Below are positions 16,403 through 24,994 of a DNA stretch of 64,000 nucleotides, piece by piece. The notes below the pieces were generated by a model. That model was not told the origin of the DNA and made no database searches. It saw nothing but the letters and a program-made list of their open reading frames with translations. Position 1 is the first letter of the stretch, and every line of letters begins with the position of its first letter. Position numbers and translations under genes: made by a program. This stretch comes from Streptomyces sp. NBC_01267 (GTDB lineage Bacteria; Actinomycetota; Actinomycetes; Streptomycetales; Streptomycetaceae), in contig NZ_CP108455.1 of NCBI RefSeq assembly GCF_036241575.1, positions 1,998,501-2,062,500 on the forward strand, in the 5' to 3' direction.

Positions 16403-19400
16403 TTACTCCCCGCGTCGCTCCACCAGGGCGGTGGCCTCCTCGATCGTGAGGCCGCCGCCCTCGGCGTACGCGGTGTCGAAACCCGCGTCCCCCAGGGCGG
16501 CGCGGGCCAGCGCCTCGGCCCGCTCCCGGTTCGCGCGCTCCAGGGGCGTCAGGAAGTGACCGGCCGGCAGCTGCGCGTCTGCCACCGCGAGCAGTTGCAC
16601 GGCCTCCCGGGCCCGGTCGGGTTCACCGGGGCCGGTCAACGCCCAGGCGTAGGTCGCCAGATGGGCGGCGGCCATCTGCGGCGCCACCATCTGCGACAAC
16701 GGGTCGCGGGTCCGCAGGTACGCCTCACGCGCCTTGCCGAGGGCGTCGCCGTACAGTCCCACCTCGTTGTCCAGCCAGGCGATGAGGCCGAGCACGAACC
16801 CTTCGAAGACGACCAGCGCTCCCGAACTGAACCGCTCCATCAGCAGGTCGAGTTCGGCCCGTGCCTCGTCGATCCGGCCGGTGCGGCCCAGCCACATCGC
16901 GATGTACATGCGGGCCAGCGGCCAGACCTCGTGGCCCGCGCCCGGCTGGCTGTCCTCTTCCAGGATCGACCGCAGGAGCACCTCGCCCTCCTCGCCCCGG
17001 CCGGACTCCACGAGGGTGCCGGCGTACCTCGCCCGCAACACCAACACCTGCCCCTGGGCGCCGAGTTGCTCGGCGTACACCAACGCGCTGTGGTAGTCCT
17101 CGCCCGCGCGCCGGAAGTCGCCCTGCCGCTCGCGTGCCTCTCCGCGCGCCGAGAGCGCTTCGGCCGCACCCCACATGTCGCCGATCCGCGTGAAGATCTT
17201 CAGCGACTCGTCGGCATCCTGGGTGGCGTCGCCCGCCCAGTCGCTCCGGTTGGCCAGGATGTTGGCCCGCATCTGGAGCGCCATGGCCAGCTCCCAGACG
17301 TAGCCGTAGTCCCGGCAGGCCCGGACGGTCTCGTCGAGGACGGCCTTCAGCCGCTCCGCGTCACCGGCGACCACGATCGCGAAGAACCAGAGCGAACCGG
17401 GCAGCCGGCAGGTCTGCGGCAGTCCGGGCCTGTAGGCCTGCGCGACCCGGCTCAGCCGGTCGACGCTCTCCGGTGTGGTCCAGTCGTCGAACTCCTGGTC
17501 CGCCGTGGTGAGGTGGATCAGCCGTACGCCGCGCCGTGCCTCTTCGAGGAGCTCGGGCCCCATGGGCGGTGGCGCGTCGGTGCACCGCTCGTGCAGCGGC
17601 GGCGCCTGGGCGACCGGGGCCTCGAACGGGTCGGGGCCGAGTGCGGCGGTCACCTCCGACCAGTGCCTGGCATCGGCCCGCAGATCGCGCATCTGCCAGA
17701 ACCAGGCCAGGGCGTGCACCAGGACCAGCGCCTCGTGTTCCGCCCGGGTGGCAACGGCGCGGCGCAGCGCGGTGCGCAGGTTCTCGTACTCGCGCTCCAG
17801 CAGGTCGATCGCCGCCCGCTGCCCGGGACCGCGCAGCCGGGCGTCGGCCAGCCGGGCCAACTCGCGGTAGTGGACGAGGTGCCGGTGCTCGGCCTCGGCG
17901 CGGTCACCGGCCTCGTCGAGCCGCTCGGCCGCGTACTCCCCCACGGTCTCCAGGAGGCGGTAGCGCATCTCGCCCTCGGCCGTGGGGGCGGCGACCACCA
18001 GGGACTTGTCGACCAGCGAACCCAGCCGGTCGAGCGCCTCGGGGCCGCAGACCTCCTCGGTGGCCGCGAGGCCGCAGCCACCGGCGAAGACGGAGAGCCT
18101 GCGCAGGACGGTGCGCTCCCCCTCGTCCAGCAGATCCCAGGACCAGTCGACGACCGCGCGCAGTGTCTGCTGGCGCGGCAGGATGGTCCGGGCGCCGCCG
18201 GTGAGCAGCCGGAAGCGGTCGTCGAGGCGGTCGGCGATCTGCCGCGGGGTGAGCATCCGCAGCCGGGCCGCGGCGAGTTCGATGGCGAGCGGCAGTCCGT
18301 CGAGGCGGCGGCAGATCTCGGCAGCGGCTGCCGGGTCGTCGTCGACGCGGAAGCCGGGGCGGGCGGCGGCGCCGCGCTCGGCCAACAGCCGCAGGGCGGA
18401 CGGCTGGGGCAGTGGCTCCAGCGGGCGTACGACTTCGCCGGGCACCCCGAGCGGCTCCCGGCTGGTCGCCAGGATGGTCAACTCGGGGCAGTGTGCGAGG
18501 AGTTCGTCGGCGAGCTCGGCAGCGGCCCCGATCACGTGCTCGCAGTTGTCGAGCAGCAGCAGCATCCGGCGGCGGGAGCAGTGCTCGGCCAGCCGGGCGA
18601 GCGGGTCGTCGGACTGCCGTTCGACGGCCCGTATCTCCTCGGCGCCCGCACCGCGCAGCACCGTCTGGCGGGCGCCGAGTGCGGTGAGTACGGCCTCCGG
18701 GACGGTCTCCGGGTCGTCCACCGGAGCCAGCTCGGCCAGCCACACCCCGTCGGGCCAGGTCCCGGCAGCGGCCTCGGCGGCCTCCTGCGACAGCCGGGTC
18801 TTCCCGGCCCCGCCGGGGCCGAGGAGCGTCACCAGCCGGGCCCGCCCGAGGTCGCCTCGGAGGGCGTCGATGTCGCTCTCGCGGCCGACGAAACTGGTGA
18901 GCCGGGCACGGAGGTTACCGGGGGGCCGTACGCCGACGGCCGGGGTGGCGGGCGCGTCCCCGCCGGGTCCGGACCGCTGCCGGACGGACTGCTGACCGGC
19001 GCTCGGGTGCTGGACGGTCGGCGGCTGAGCGGTCGAGGCTTGAGCGGTCGAGGTCCGGGCAGTCAGGTCCGGGGACGTCCGGTGGGCGGCCGGGTGCGGG
19101 GCGGCCGGGTGTGGGGCGGCCGGGTGTGGGGCGGCCGGCTGCGGCGCGAGCAATTCCGCGTGCAGCGACCGCAGTTCGGGCCCCGGATCGGCGCCGAGCC
19201 GGTCGGCGAGGTCACGCCGTACCTCCTCGTACGCGGCGAGCGCCTGCGCGGCCCGCCCGGCGTCCCGCAGCGCCCGGATCCGCAGCGCCTGCAAGGGTTC
19301 GTCGATCGGATGGCCGCCGCAGAGCGCGGCCAGCTCGGGCAGCGTCTCCTCGGCCCGCCCCAGCGCCAGCGCCGCGGTCAACGCGACCCGGCGGGCGTCC

Positions 19401-19858
19401 AGGTGCCGGGCCTCCCAGCGGGCCGCCTCGGCCGTGCGGTCCGGGAGGTCGGCGAGGACCGCGCCCCGCCACAGCGCCAGCGCGTCCGCCAGCAGGCCCG
19501 CGGCCTTCGCCGGGTCGCCCTCGTCCAGTGCTCTGGCGCCCTCCCCCGCGAGCCGGTCGAAGCGGTACAGGTCGACGTCGTCGGCCTCGGCGCAGAGCCG
19601 GTAGCCGCCGTCCACCGAGGCGACGGCGGAGTGCCCGAGGGTGCGCCGCAGCCGGGCGACGAGCGCCTGGAGCGCGCCGCTGGCATCGGCGGGCGGCTCA
19701 TCGCCCCACACCTCGTCGACGAGGACGCCGGAGGGCACGGTCCGGCCGACGCGCAGCGCCAGTACGGTGAGGAGCGCACGCAGCCGCGCCCCGCCGAGGG
19801 TGACGGCCGTGCCGTCGTCGCGGAGCGCCTGGGTGGTGGTGAGGATCCGATAGCGCAC
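16403..19858 (-). CDS. AfsR/SARP-type regulator: BTAD, NB-ARC ATPase and TPR-like C-terminus
   Basis: About 1151 residues from the GTG at 19858 (VRYRILTTTQAL), which has a GGAG nine bases upstream. The order is an OmpR-like winged helix (1-90, with LVDEVWGDEPPADAS), a BTAD domain (about 95-240, ending YEEVRRDLADRLGADPGPEL), a Pro-Ala-His repeat linker, an NB-ARC ATPase (about 315-600; P-loop LLGPGGAGKTRL, Walker B MLLLLDNCEHV, GLPLAIELAAARLR) and a long TPR-like helical region. Proteins of this class activate secondary metabolism or stress genes and integrate kinase and nucleotide signals. It is not beside a large biosynthetic cluster; its target is unknown. Confidence 0.93.
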   Translation of the reverse strand: MRYRILTTTQALRDDGTAVTLGGARLRALLTVLALRVGRTVPSGVLVDEVWGDEPPADASGALQALVARLRRTLGHSAVASVDGGYRLCAEADDVDLYRFDRLAGEGARALDEGDPAKAAGLLADALALWRGAVLADLPDRTAEAARWEARHLDARRVALTAALALGRAEETLPELAALCGGHPIDEPLQALRIRALRDAGRAAQALAAYEEVRRDLADRLGADPGPELRSLHAELLAPQPAAPHPAAPHPAAPHPAAHRTSPDLTARTSTAQASTAQPPTVQHPSAGQQSVRQRSGPGGDAPATPAVGVRPPGNLRARLTSFVGRESDIDALRGDLGRARLVTLLGPGGAGKTRLSQEAAEAAAGTWPDGVWLAELAPVDDPETVPEAVLTALGARQTVLRGAGAEEIRAVERQSDDPLARLAEHCSRRRMLLLLDNCEHVIGAAAELADELLAHCPELTILATSREPLGVPGEVVRPLEPLPQPSALRLLAERGAAARPGFRVDDDPAAAAEICRRLDGLPLAIELAAARLRMLTPRQIADRLDDRFRLLTGGARTILPRQQTLRAVVDWSWDLLDEGERTVLRRLSVFAGGCGLAATEEVCGPEALDRLGSLVDKSLVVAAPTAEGEMRYRLLETVGEYAAERLDEAGDRAEAEHRHLVHYRELARLADARLRGPGQRAAIDLLEREYENLRTALRRAVATRAEHEALVLVHALAWFWQMRDLRADARHWSEVTAALGPDPFEAPVAQAPPLHERCTDAPPPMGPELLEEARRGVRLIHLTTADQEFDDWTTPESVDRLSRVAQAYRPGLPQTCRLPGSLWFFAIVVAGDAERLKAVLDETVRACRDYGYVWELAMALQMRANILANRSDWAGDATQDADESLKIFTRIGDMWGAAEALSARGEARERQGDFRRAGEDYHSALVYAEQLGAQGQVLVLRARYAGTLVESGRGEEGEVLLRSILEEDSQPGAGHEVWPLARMYIAMWLGRTGRIDEARAELDLLMERFSSGALVVFEGFVLGLIAWLDNEVGLYGDALGKAREAYLRTRDPLSQMVAPQMAAAHLATYAWALTGPGEPDRAREAVQLLAVADAQLPAGHFLTPLERANRERAEALARAALGDAGFDTAYAEGGGLTIEEATALVERRGE
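19084..19143 (-). repeat. 15-bp tandem repeat x4 in the AfsR-like gene
   Basis: Four head-to-tail copies of GGGCGGCCGGGTGTG (plus-strand sense; 19084, 19099, 19114, 19129) with one or two changes. On the coding strand they encode AAPHP pentapeptides in the linker between the BTAD and NB-ARC domains. Confidence 0.9.
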
Positions 19859-20107
19859 GTGCCCATTCTCCGTTACGTCGCCCACGGCAGCCCGCCCGGT
19901 CTCTCCGGTCCGGCACTGCTCCCGGCATCCGGCCCGGCCGTATCGCCGGTCCCGCCGTCCTGGTACCGGTTCTGCCACACAGTCATGGGCCTACCCTGCA
20001 CGGAACTCCCCTCCGTCTGCGAGACGTTTACCGCGTGTCACCTGTACCGTCGGGCACTTCAGCACCGCCCCTCGCACTCGCGGCCCGACGCACCAGGAGC
20101 TCCGCCG

Positions 20108-20914
20108 ATGACCACCGCCCACACGCACCACAGCGAACGGCGGATCAGCCCCGTCTTCCTCGGCATCGTCGCCGTCATGGCGGCCACGGGCTGGGCCGTG
20201 TGGGCCGACTACGCGAAGGTTCCCGGGTTCGCCGTGTTCCTCTTCGTGACCTCCGCGTGGGTGGTCTCGCTCTGTCTGCACGAGTACGCGCACGCCCGCA
20301 GCGCCCTGCACAGCGGCGACATCTCGGTGGGCGCGAAGGGCTATCTCACCCTCAACCCGCTGAAGTACACGCACGCGGTGCTGTCCATCGTGCTGCCGCT
20401 GGTCTTCCTGATCCTGGGCGGCATCGGGCTGCCGGGTGGGGCGGTCTTCATCGAGCGGGGCCGGATCAGGGGACGCTGGCGGCACAGTCTGATCTCCGCC
20501 GCGGGCCCGCTGACGAACGTCCTGTTCGCGTTCGTCTGCACCGCCCCGTTCTGGCTGCACGCGCTGGACGGCGTCCCGCCGATGTTCCGCTACGCGCTGG
20601 GCTTCCTCGGGCTGCTCCAGTTCACCGCCGCGATCCTGAACTTCCTGCCCGTGCCGGGGCTCGACGGGTACGGCGTGATCGAGCCGTGGCTCTCGTACGG
20701 GATCCGCCGCCAGGTCGAGCCGTTCGGGCAGATCGGGCTGCTGGCGGTCTTCGCGCTGCTGTGGATCCCGTCGGTGAACCATGTGTTCTTCGACATGATC
20801 GACGCGATTCTGCGCGGTGTCGGGGTCAGCAACCAGGACTCTTACTGCGGTCAGCAGTTCTACCGGTTCTGGCTGGGCAAGCCGGACCCGTTCTTCTGCC
20901 CGACGGGGTCGTGA
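20108..20914 (+). CDS. Site-2 protease-type (M50) membrane metalloprotease
   Basis: 268 residues from the ATG at 20108, with AGGAGC just upstream; it is divergent from the AfsR-like gene. Six or so membrane segments. The zinc-binding HEYAH (residues 58-62) lies in segment 2, and the second motif NFLPVPGLDGYG (about 178-189) supplies the ligand Asp. These are the two defining M50 motifs. Family members cut transmembrane proteins such as anti-sigma factors. No PDZ domain is present. The C-terminus (FYRFWLGKPDPFFCPTGS) runs into a 17-bp tandem repeat. Confidence 0.9.
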   Translation: MTTAHTHHSERRISPVFLGIVAVMAATGWAVWADYAKVPGFAVFLFVTSAWVVSLCLHEYAHARSALHSGDISVGAKGYLTLNPLKYTHAVLSIVLPLVFLILGGIGLPGGAVFIERGRIRGRWRHSLISAAGPLTNVLFAFVCTAPFWLHALDGVPPMFRYALGFLGLLQFTAAILNFLPVPGLDGYGVIEPWLSYGIRRQVEPFGQIGLLAVFALLWIPSVNHVFFDMIDAILRGVGVSNQDSYCGQQFYRFWLGKPDPFFCPTGS

Positions 20915-20986
20915 AGCCGACGGGGTCGTGAAGCCGAAGGGGTCGTGAAGCCGAAGGGGTCGTGAAGTCGCCGGGGTCGTGGCGCC
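20902..20986 (+). repeat. 17-bp tandem repeat x5 over the M50 protease stop
   Basis: Five head-to-tail units of GACGGGGTCGTGAAGCC starting at 20902, 20919, 20936, 20953 and 20970, with drift in the last two. The first unit contains the protease stop codon (20912-20914), so the rest is untranslated. It may have grown by slippage. Confidence 0.9.
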
Positions 20987-21034
20987 GCCGCGTCCGGTCG
21001 GTTCGTCGGGCCGGCGTCGGGCCGACGTGCCCGG

Positions 21035-21226
21035 TCAGTCCGTGACGGGTGCGCCCGCGGCCTTGCCGACCCGGTCCTTGCGCAGGTAGTACCAGGCCAT
21101 GTTCGACGAGAGCCCGGCCAGCAGGACCCAGACGATCCCGATGAAATTGCCCTGGACGAAGGACACCACGGCCGCGATCACGGCGAGGGCACAGACGACG
21201 AGGGCGTACACAGCGAGGCGGGGCAT
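21035..21226 (-). CDS. Small two-helix membrane protein
   Basis: 63 residues. Two hydrophobic helices (about 4-24 LAVYALVVCALAVIAAVVSFV and 27-46 FIGIVWVLLAGLSSNMAWYY) are joined by a tight GN turn and followed by the basic tail LRKDRVGK. The compact layout and clean composition suggest a real, conserved small protein; function is unknown. A purine-rich AGGAGCCGACCCCC stretch precedes the ATG. It lies alone between the M50 gene (convergent) and the F420 oxidoreductase gene. Confidence 0.75.
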   Translation of the reverse strand: MPRLAVYALVVCALAVIAAVVSFVQGNFIGIVWVLLAGLSSNMAWYYLRKDRVGKAAGAPVTD

Positions 21227-21316
21227 GGGGGTCGGCTCCTGTCCGGAAGGTCAGTATCTGCTCCCGCCCAGTGTCCCCCATGCCCCCTTCGCACTCACAC
21301 GTCGGTCGGCCGCCGG

Positions 21317-22021
21317 TCACACATCGGTGATGCGCAGCCCCGCGTGTGCCTTGTAGCGGCGGTTGACGGAGATCAGGTTGGCCACCAGCGACTCGACCTG
21401 GTGGGCGTTGCGCAGCCGCCCGGCGAAGACCCCGCGCATCCCGGGAATCCGCCCGGCCAGGGCCTGCACGATCTCGACGTCGGCCCGCTCCTCACCCAGC
21501 ACCATCACATCGGTGTCGATCTCGGCGGTCTCCGGGTCCAGGAGCAGCACGGCGGACAAGTGGTGGAAGGCGGCGGCCACCCGCGAGTCCGGCAGCAGGG
21601 CGGCGGCCTGCTCGGCGGCGCTGCCCTCCTCGGGCTTCAGGGCGTACGCACCCTTCTTGTCGAAGCCGAGCGGGTTCACGCAGTCGACGACGAGCTTGCC
21701 GCTCAGTTCCTCCCGCAGCGACTCCAGTGTCTTGGCGTGCCCGTCCCACGGCACGGCCACGATCACCACGTCGCTACGGCTCGCGCAGTCGGCGTTGGCG
21801 GCGCCCTCGACGCCGAGCCCGAGCTCGTCGGCGGCGGTCTGCGCCCGCTCGGCGGCCCTGGACCCGATGATCACCCGCTGGCCCGCCCTGGCCAGCCGGT
21901 AGGCGAGCCCACGGCCCTGGTCGCCGGTCCCGCCGAGGACCCCGACGACCAGGTCTGACACGTCGGGGAGGTCCCAGGGGTCCTTGGCTGCGGGCTTCTG
22001 TGCACTGTCGGTAGAAGTCAT
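21317..22021 (-). CDS. npdG: NADPH-dependent F420 reductase
   Basis: 234 residues. It transfers hydride between NADPH and coenzyme F420, supplying reduced deazaflavin for F420-dependent enzymes. An N-terminal extension of about 25 residues precedes the Rossmann motif VGVLGGTGDQGRGLAYRLA and the NADP-phosphate-binding GSRAAERA. VIVAVPWDGH, VDCVNPLGFD and AFHHLSAVLL match the Fno/NpdG family. The C-terminus RNAHQVESLVANLISVNRRY is also typical. F420 is common in Streptomyces. Monocistronic as far as can be seen. Confidence 0.93.
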   Translation of the reverse strand: MTSTDSAQKPAAKDPWDLPDVSDLVVGVLGGTGDQGRGLAYRLARAGQRVIIGSRAAERAQTAADELGLGVEGAANADCASRSDVVIVAVPWDGHAKTLESLREELSGKLVVDCVNPLGFDKKGAYALKPEEGSAAEQAAALLPDSRVAAAFHHLSAVLLLDPETAEIDTDVMVLGEERADVEIVQALAGRIPGMRGVFAGRLRNAHQVESLVANLISVNRRYKAHAGLRITDV

Positions 22022-22118
22022 GGGCTGACCCTAGCTTCAGGCCCGACAGGACCAACAGATCCACCTGCCCCATGGTTGTCCGCTCCGCTCCCGCACGCCA
22101 CTGGCGCAGGCCCGTCCT

Positions 22119-22388
22119 TCACAGGTTGCGGTAGATGTCCCGGCGATTTCCGATCTTGATGACGAGAATGATCAGTTGCCCGTCATCGACCGTGTAGGCC
22201 ACGCGAAAGTCACCCACCCGCAAACGGTAGATGCCGTGCTGGTCGGTGAGCTTCTTGATGTCGGCATCAGCGCGGTAGGGATCGTCACCGAGGCGCGTCA
22301 GCGCCGCGAGAATGCGCATGGCGCCGGGCTGGTCGATACCACGCAGATCACGCCTGGCCCGCTCGGTGAAACGGAAGGTGTACTTCAC
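22119..22388 (-). CDS. RelE/ParE-superfamily toxin
   Basis: 89 residues. The N-terminus YTFRFTERARRDLRGID and the C-terminal core YRLRVGDFRVAYTVDDG...IGNRRDIYRNL are typical of RelE-type mRNA interferases, including the basic Arg residues and a late Tyr. It would cleave ribosome-bound mRNA when free of its partner. Its GTG start overlaps the antitoxin stop (GTGA), so antitoxin is made first and the two are coupled, the standard order for Phd/YefM-RelE modules. Confidence 0.92.
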   Translation of the reverse strand: MKYTFRFTERARRDLRGIDQPGAMRILAALTRLGDDPYRADADIKKLTDQHGIYRLRVGDFRVAYTVDDGQLIILVIKIGNRRDIYRNL

Positions 22389-22645
22389 GCGGCACCCTCG
22401 GCGCTGCCGAAGATGTCGGCGAGCACCTCGGCCATTCCCACAGTCGGCTCACCGAGGTGCTGCACGGCCTCCCGCGCGAGCAACTGATCCGCGGCGTCTT
22501 CAAGGGCGCTGTACGCCTCGAACGGGACGACGGCCGCGACGGGCACCCCGGCCCGGCTGATCACGGTAGGAGTGCCCTCCTGGGCGGCATCAAGGATCCG
22601 GGCGAGCTGGGCACGGGCTTCACGAACGGAGACGGATTCATCCAT
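22385..22645 (-). CDS. Phd/YefM-family antitoxin
   Basis: 86 residues from the ATG at 22645 (MDESVSVREARAQLARIL); a longer frame exists but would cover the operator. The N-terminal DNA-binding domain has the family pattern VSVREAR...LARILDAAQEGTPTVISRAGVPVAAVVPFEAY. The acidic C-terminal half would wrap and inhibit the RelE-like toxin encoded next. The protein should autorepress through the TGTACA-type palindrome eight bases upstream of its start. Confidence 0.92.
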   Translation of the reverse strand: MDESVSVREARAQLARILDAAQEGTPTVISRAGVPVAAVVPFEAYSALEDAADQLLAREAVQHLGEPTVGMAEVLADIFGSAEGAA

Positions 22646-22653
22646 GCGCCAAG

Positions 22654-22673
22654 TGTACGCGCTCGCGTGTACA
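22654..22673 (-). promoter_or_regulatory. YefM-type operator with TGTACA core
   Basis: TGTAC (22654-22658) and GTACA (22669-22673) form an inverted repeat around ten bases, and the right half is a full TGTACA hexamer inside GTGTACAC. E. coli YefM binds paired TGTACA hexamers, so this is a good candidate autoregulatory site. It ends eight bases before the antitoxin ATG. Confidence 0.7.
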
Positions 22674-22792
22674 CACTCCAGAACGTGAGAAGCCCTGTCG
22701 AGCGCCGGCATCTGGGAGATCCCACCTCCCGGACGGGTGATTCACCGCCAACTCGCCTTCTCGGCGCAGCGGATGCGGCAGGATCCCGCCCC

Positions 22793-23395
22793 ATGGATGC
22801 CGTACGCGTGGCGCTGCTGAGGGAAGTCCTGGCCGGGACGGAGTGGCCGCGGGCCACCCGGAGGTTCGCCGCCGCGCTGCGGTCGTCCGTCGTGCCGCAC
22901 GGCGGCGGGCTGTTGCTCGTGGGGACCGAGCAGTACGAGCCGTGGCACCTGGCCGCACATCTCGTCGACGAGGCCGCCTGGTCGGGGCTGCCCGAGCTGG
23001 CCCCCACGCTCGTACGCCACCGGGTCGAGGCCGGGGAGCCCGCGCACCTCTCCGTCGGGCTGGGGCGGATCGAGGCGGCCGGGCGGGGGGAGACGCTGCT
23101 CGTGGTGGCCCCGCGGTCGCCCGGCGAGGCGCTGCTGGAGCGGGTGCACGGTGCGCGGCGGGCCGGGGCGACCGTGCTGTCGCTCGACGGCGGGGACACC
23201 GAGGTCCGTGGGCTCGCCCACGAGACGCTCGCGGTGACCGAGGAGGACGAGGTCGATCTGGACACCGTGCAGCACCTGGTCAGCGCGGCGGCCGGGGAGA
23301 ACAGCCTGCCGGTGCAGCGCGGGACGTCGCGCTTCCGGGACCGGTTGTCGCGGCTGGCCGACCAGTTGACCGCGCCCCCGCCGAGCCGCTGGTAA
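22793..23395 (+). CDS. Conserved SIS-like hypothetical protein
   Basis: 200 residues from the ATG at 22793 (MDAVRVALLREVL). No signal peptide or membrane segment. An alternating pattern of hydrophobic strands and helices (GGGLLLVGTEQYEPWHLAAHL, ETLLVVAPRSPGEALLERV, GATVLSLDGGD, ETLAVTEEDEVDLDTVQHL) suggests a Rossmann-like or sugar-isomerase (SIS)-like fold, but the active-site residues are not recognisable. It is followed 42 bp later by an MFS exporter gene and may share its transcript. Function unknown. Confidence 0.7.
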   Translation: MDAVRVALLREVLAGTEWPRATRRFAAALRSSVVPHGGGLLLVGTEQYEPWHLAAHLVDEAAWSGLPELAPTLVRHRVEAGEPAHLSVGLGRIEAAGRGETLLVVAPRSPGEALLERVHGARRAGATVLSLDGGDTEVRGLAHETLAVTEEDEVDLDTVQHLVSAAAGENSLPVQRGTSRFRDRLSRLADQLTAPPPSRW

Positions 23396-23437
23396 TCGGG
23401 TTGCGCCCGGGAACCGCCGGCCCGAGCATGACCTTTC

Positions 23438-24733
23438 GTGGCTCCACGCATGCGGCTCGGCGCGATACTCCCCGATCTCACCCCCTGGCGCTCCTCCCGG
23501 GAGTTCCGGCTGCTCTGGGTACAGGGTCTGATCACCTTCTTCGGCAGTTCCATGGCGATGATCGCGCTGCCGCTCCAGATCAAGGACCTGACCGGTTCCC
23601 CGGCCGCGGTGGGGGCGATGGGGGCGGTCGAACTGGTGCCGCTGGTGGTCTTCGGGCTGTACGGCGGGGCGCTCGCCGACGCCGTCGACCGGCGCAGGGT
23701 CATCCTCGGCACCGAGGCCGGGCTCGGGCTGCTCGCCGTGCTGCTGCTGGCCAACTCCCTGTTCGGGCGGCCGATGCTGTGGCCGCTGTACGTCGTCGCC
23801 GCCGGGGTGTCGGCGCTCGCCGGACTCCAGCGTCCGGCACTGGACTCCCTGATGGCGCGGATCGTCCCGCACGACCAGCTCACCGCCGCCGCCGCGCTGA
23901 ACGCGCTGCGCTGGCAGACCGGTGCGATCGCGGGACCGGCGCTGGCGGGGGTGGTCGTCGCGTACGCCGGGTACCCCACCGCGTACGGCGTCACCGTGCT
24001 CGGTTTCGTCGTCTCGGTCGCGATGTGCACGCGGCTCTCCCCCGCCCCGCCGTCGCGCGACGCCGAAAAGCCCTCGCTGCGCGGCATCGCGGAGGGCGCG
24101 CGGTACGCGTGGAGCAGGCCGGTGCTGCTCGGGACGTACGCCGTCGACCTGGCCGCGATGTTCTTCGCCTACCCGAACACGATCTTCCCGTTCCTCGCCG
24201 ACGACCTGCACGCCGAGTGGGCCCTGGGGCTGATGTACGCGGCGGGGTCGGTGGGGTCCGTCCTGCTGAGCCTGACCAGCGGCTGGACCTCGCGGGTGCG
24301 GCGGCACGGGCTCTTCGTGGTGTTCGGGGCTGCCGGATGGGGTGCGGCGATGGTGGCGGCGGGCTGGTTCGCGAACGTCTGGCTGGTGCTGCTCTGCCTC
24401 GCCTTCGCGGGCGCGGGCGACATGCTCAGCGGGCTCGGCCGCTCCACGATCTGGAACCAGACCATCCCGGAGGAGCTGCGCGGCAGGCTCGCGGGCATCG
24501 AGGTGCTCTCGTACAGCGTCGGACCCCAGCTCGGCCAGGTGAGGGCCGGCGCGCTGGCCGGGTGGACCGGGACCAGGACCGCGGTCTGGAGCGGCGGGCT
24601 CGCGTGCGTCGCCTCGGTGGGGCTGCTCGCAGCCGTGCTCCCGAAGCTGGTCACGTACGACGCGACGACGGACGAGGACGCGCAGCTGCGCCGCGCTCAC
24701 AAGGAGGCGGCGACGGCTGCGGCGGTGGGCTGA
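23438..24733 (+). CDS. MFS transporter, EntS-like (DHA3) family
   Basis: 431 residues from a GTG at 23438; an ATG at 23450 (MRLGAILPDL) is an alternative. Twelve membrane segments. The start PWRSSREFRLLWVQGLITFFG, the segment GLYGGALADAVDRRRVILGTE (motif A) and LAGLQRPALDSLMARIV are typical of the EntS/macrolide-efflux group, which export siderophores or drugs. The stop codon directly abuts the stop of the convergent SPOR-like gene, with no base between. Substrate not predictable. Confidence 0.9.
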   Translation: MAPRMRLGAILPDLTPWRSSREFRLLWVQGLITFFGSSMAMIALPLQIKDLTGSPAAVGAMGAVELVPLVVFGLYGGALADAVDRRRVILGTEAGLGLLAVLLLANSLFGRPMLWPLYVVAAGVSALAGLQRPALDSLMARIVPHDQLTAAAALNALRWQTGAIAGPALAGVVVAYAGYPTAYGVTVLGFVVSVAMCTRLSPAPPSRDAEKPSLRGIAEGARYAWSRPVLLGTYAVDLAAMFFAYPNTIFPFLADDLHAEWALGLMYAAGSVGSVLLSLTSGWTSRVRRHGLFVVFGAAGWGAAMVAAGWFANVWLVLLCLAFAGAGDMLSGLGRSTIWNQTIPEELRGRLAGIEVLSYSVGPQLGQVRAGALAGWTGTRTAVWSGGLACVASVGLLAAVLPKLVTYDATTDEDAQLRRAHKEAATAAAVG

Positions 24734-24964
24734 TCAGGTCTCTTCGTCGGTGGCTTCGCCCTTGTCGTGCCACTTGGGGTCGGTCTCCCACTCCAGGTTG
24801 CGCTCGGCCGCCGTCTCCATGGCGTGCGTCGCCTCCTCGCGGGTGGCGTACGGACCGAAGCGGTCCTTCGCCGGGCACTCCGGCCCCTCTTCGACCTTTT
24901 TGTGCTGGATGCAGTAGTACCACTCGCCCGGCTTCGCTGCCGCACGCTTCTTGAACAAAGCCAT
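24734..24964 (-). CDS. Small SPOR-like conserved protein
   Basis: 76 residues from the ATG at 24964 ([11 protein letters not shown]), with GAGAGGAG upstream; an in-frame ATG 18 bp further upstream is less likely. The core [19 protein letters not shown] holds a C-x2-H...C set, and [18 protein letters not shown] resembles the end of a SPOR-type repeat. No export signal. A small cytoplasmic actinobacterial protein of unknown role; it is divergent from map with a 30-bp intergenic space, so the two promoters overlap. Confidence 0.75.
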   Translation of the reverse strand: MALFKKRAAAKPGEWYYCIQHKKVEEGPECPAKDRFGPYATREEATHAMETAAERNLEWETDPKWHDKGEATDEET

Positions 24965-24994
24965 GGTCGGCTCCTCTCTCATACACTCGCTGGC

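Noticed and set aside
24734..24982. Longer start of the SPOR-like gene (82 codons)
   Set aside because: The upstream ATG has a poorer ribosome-binding context, and GAGAGGAG fits the ATG at 24964.
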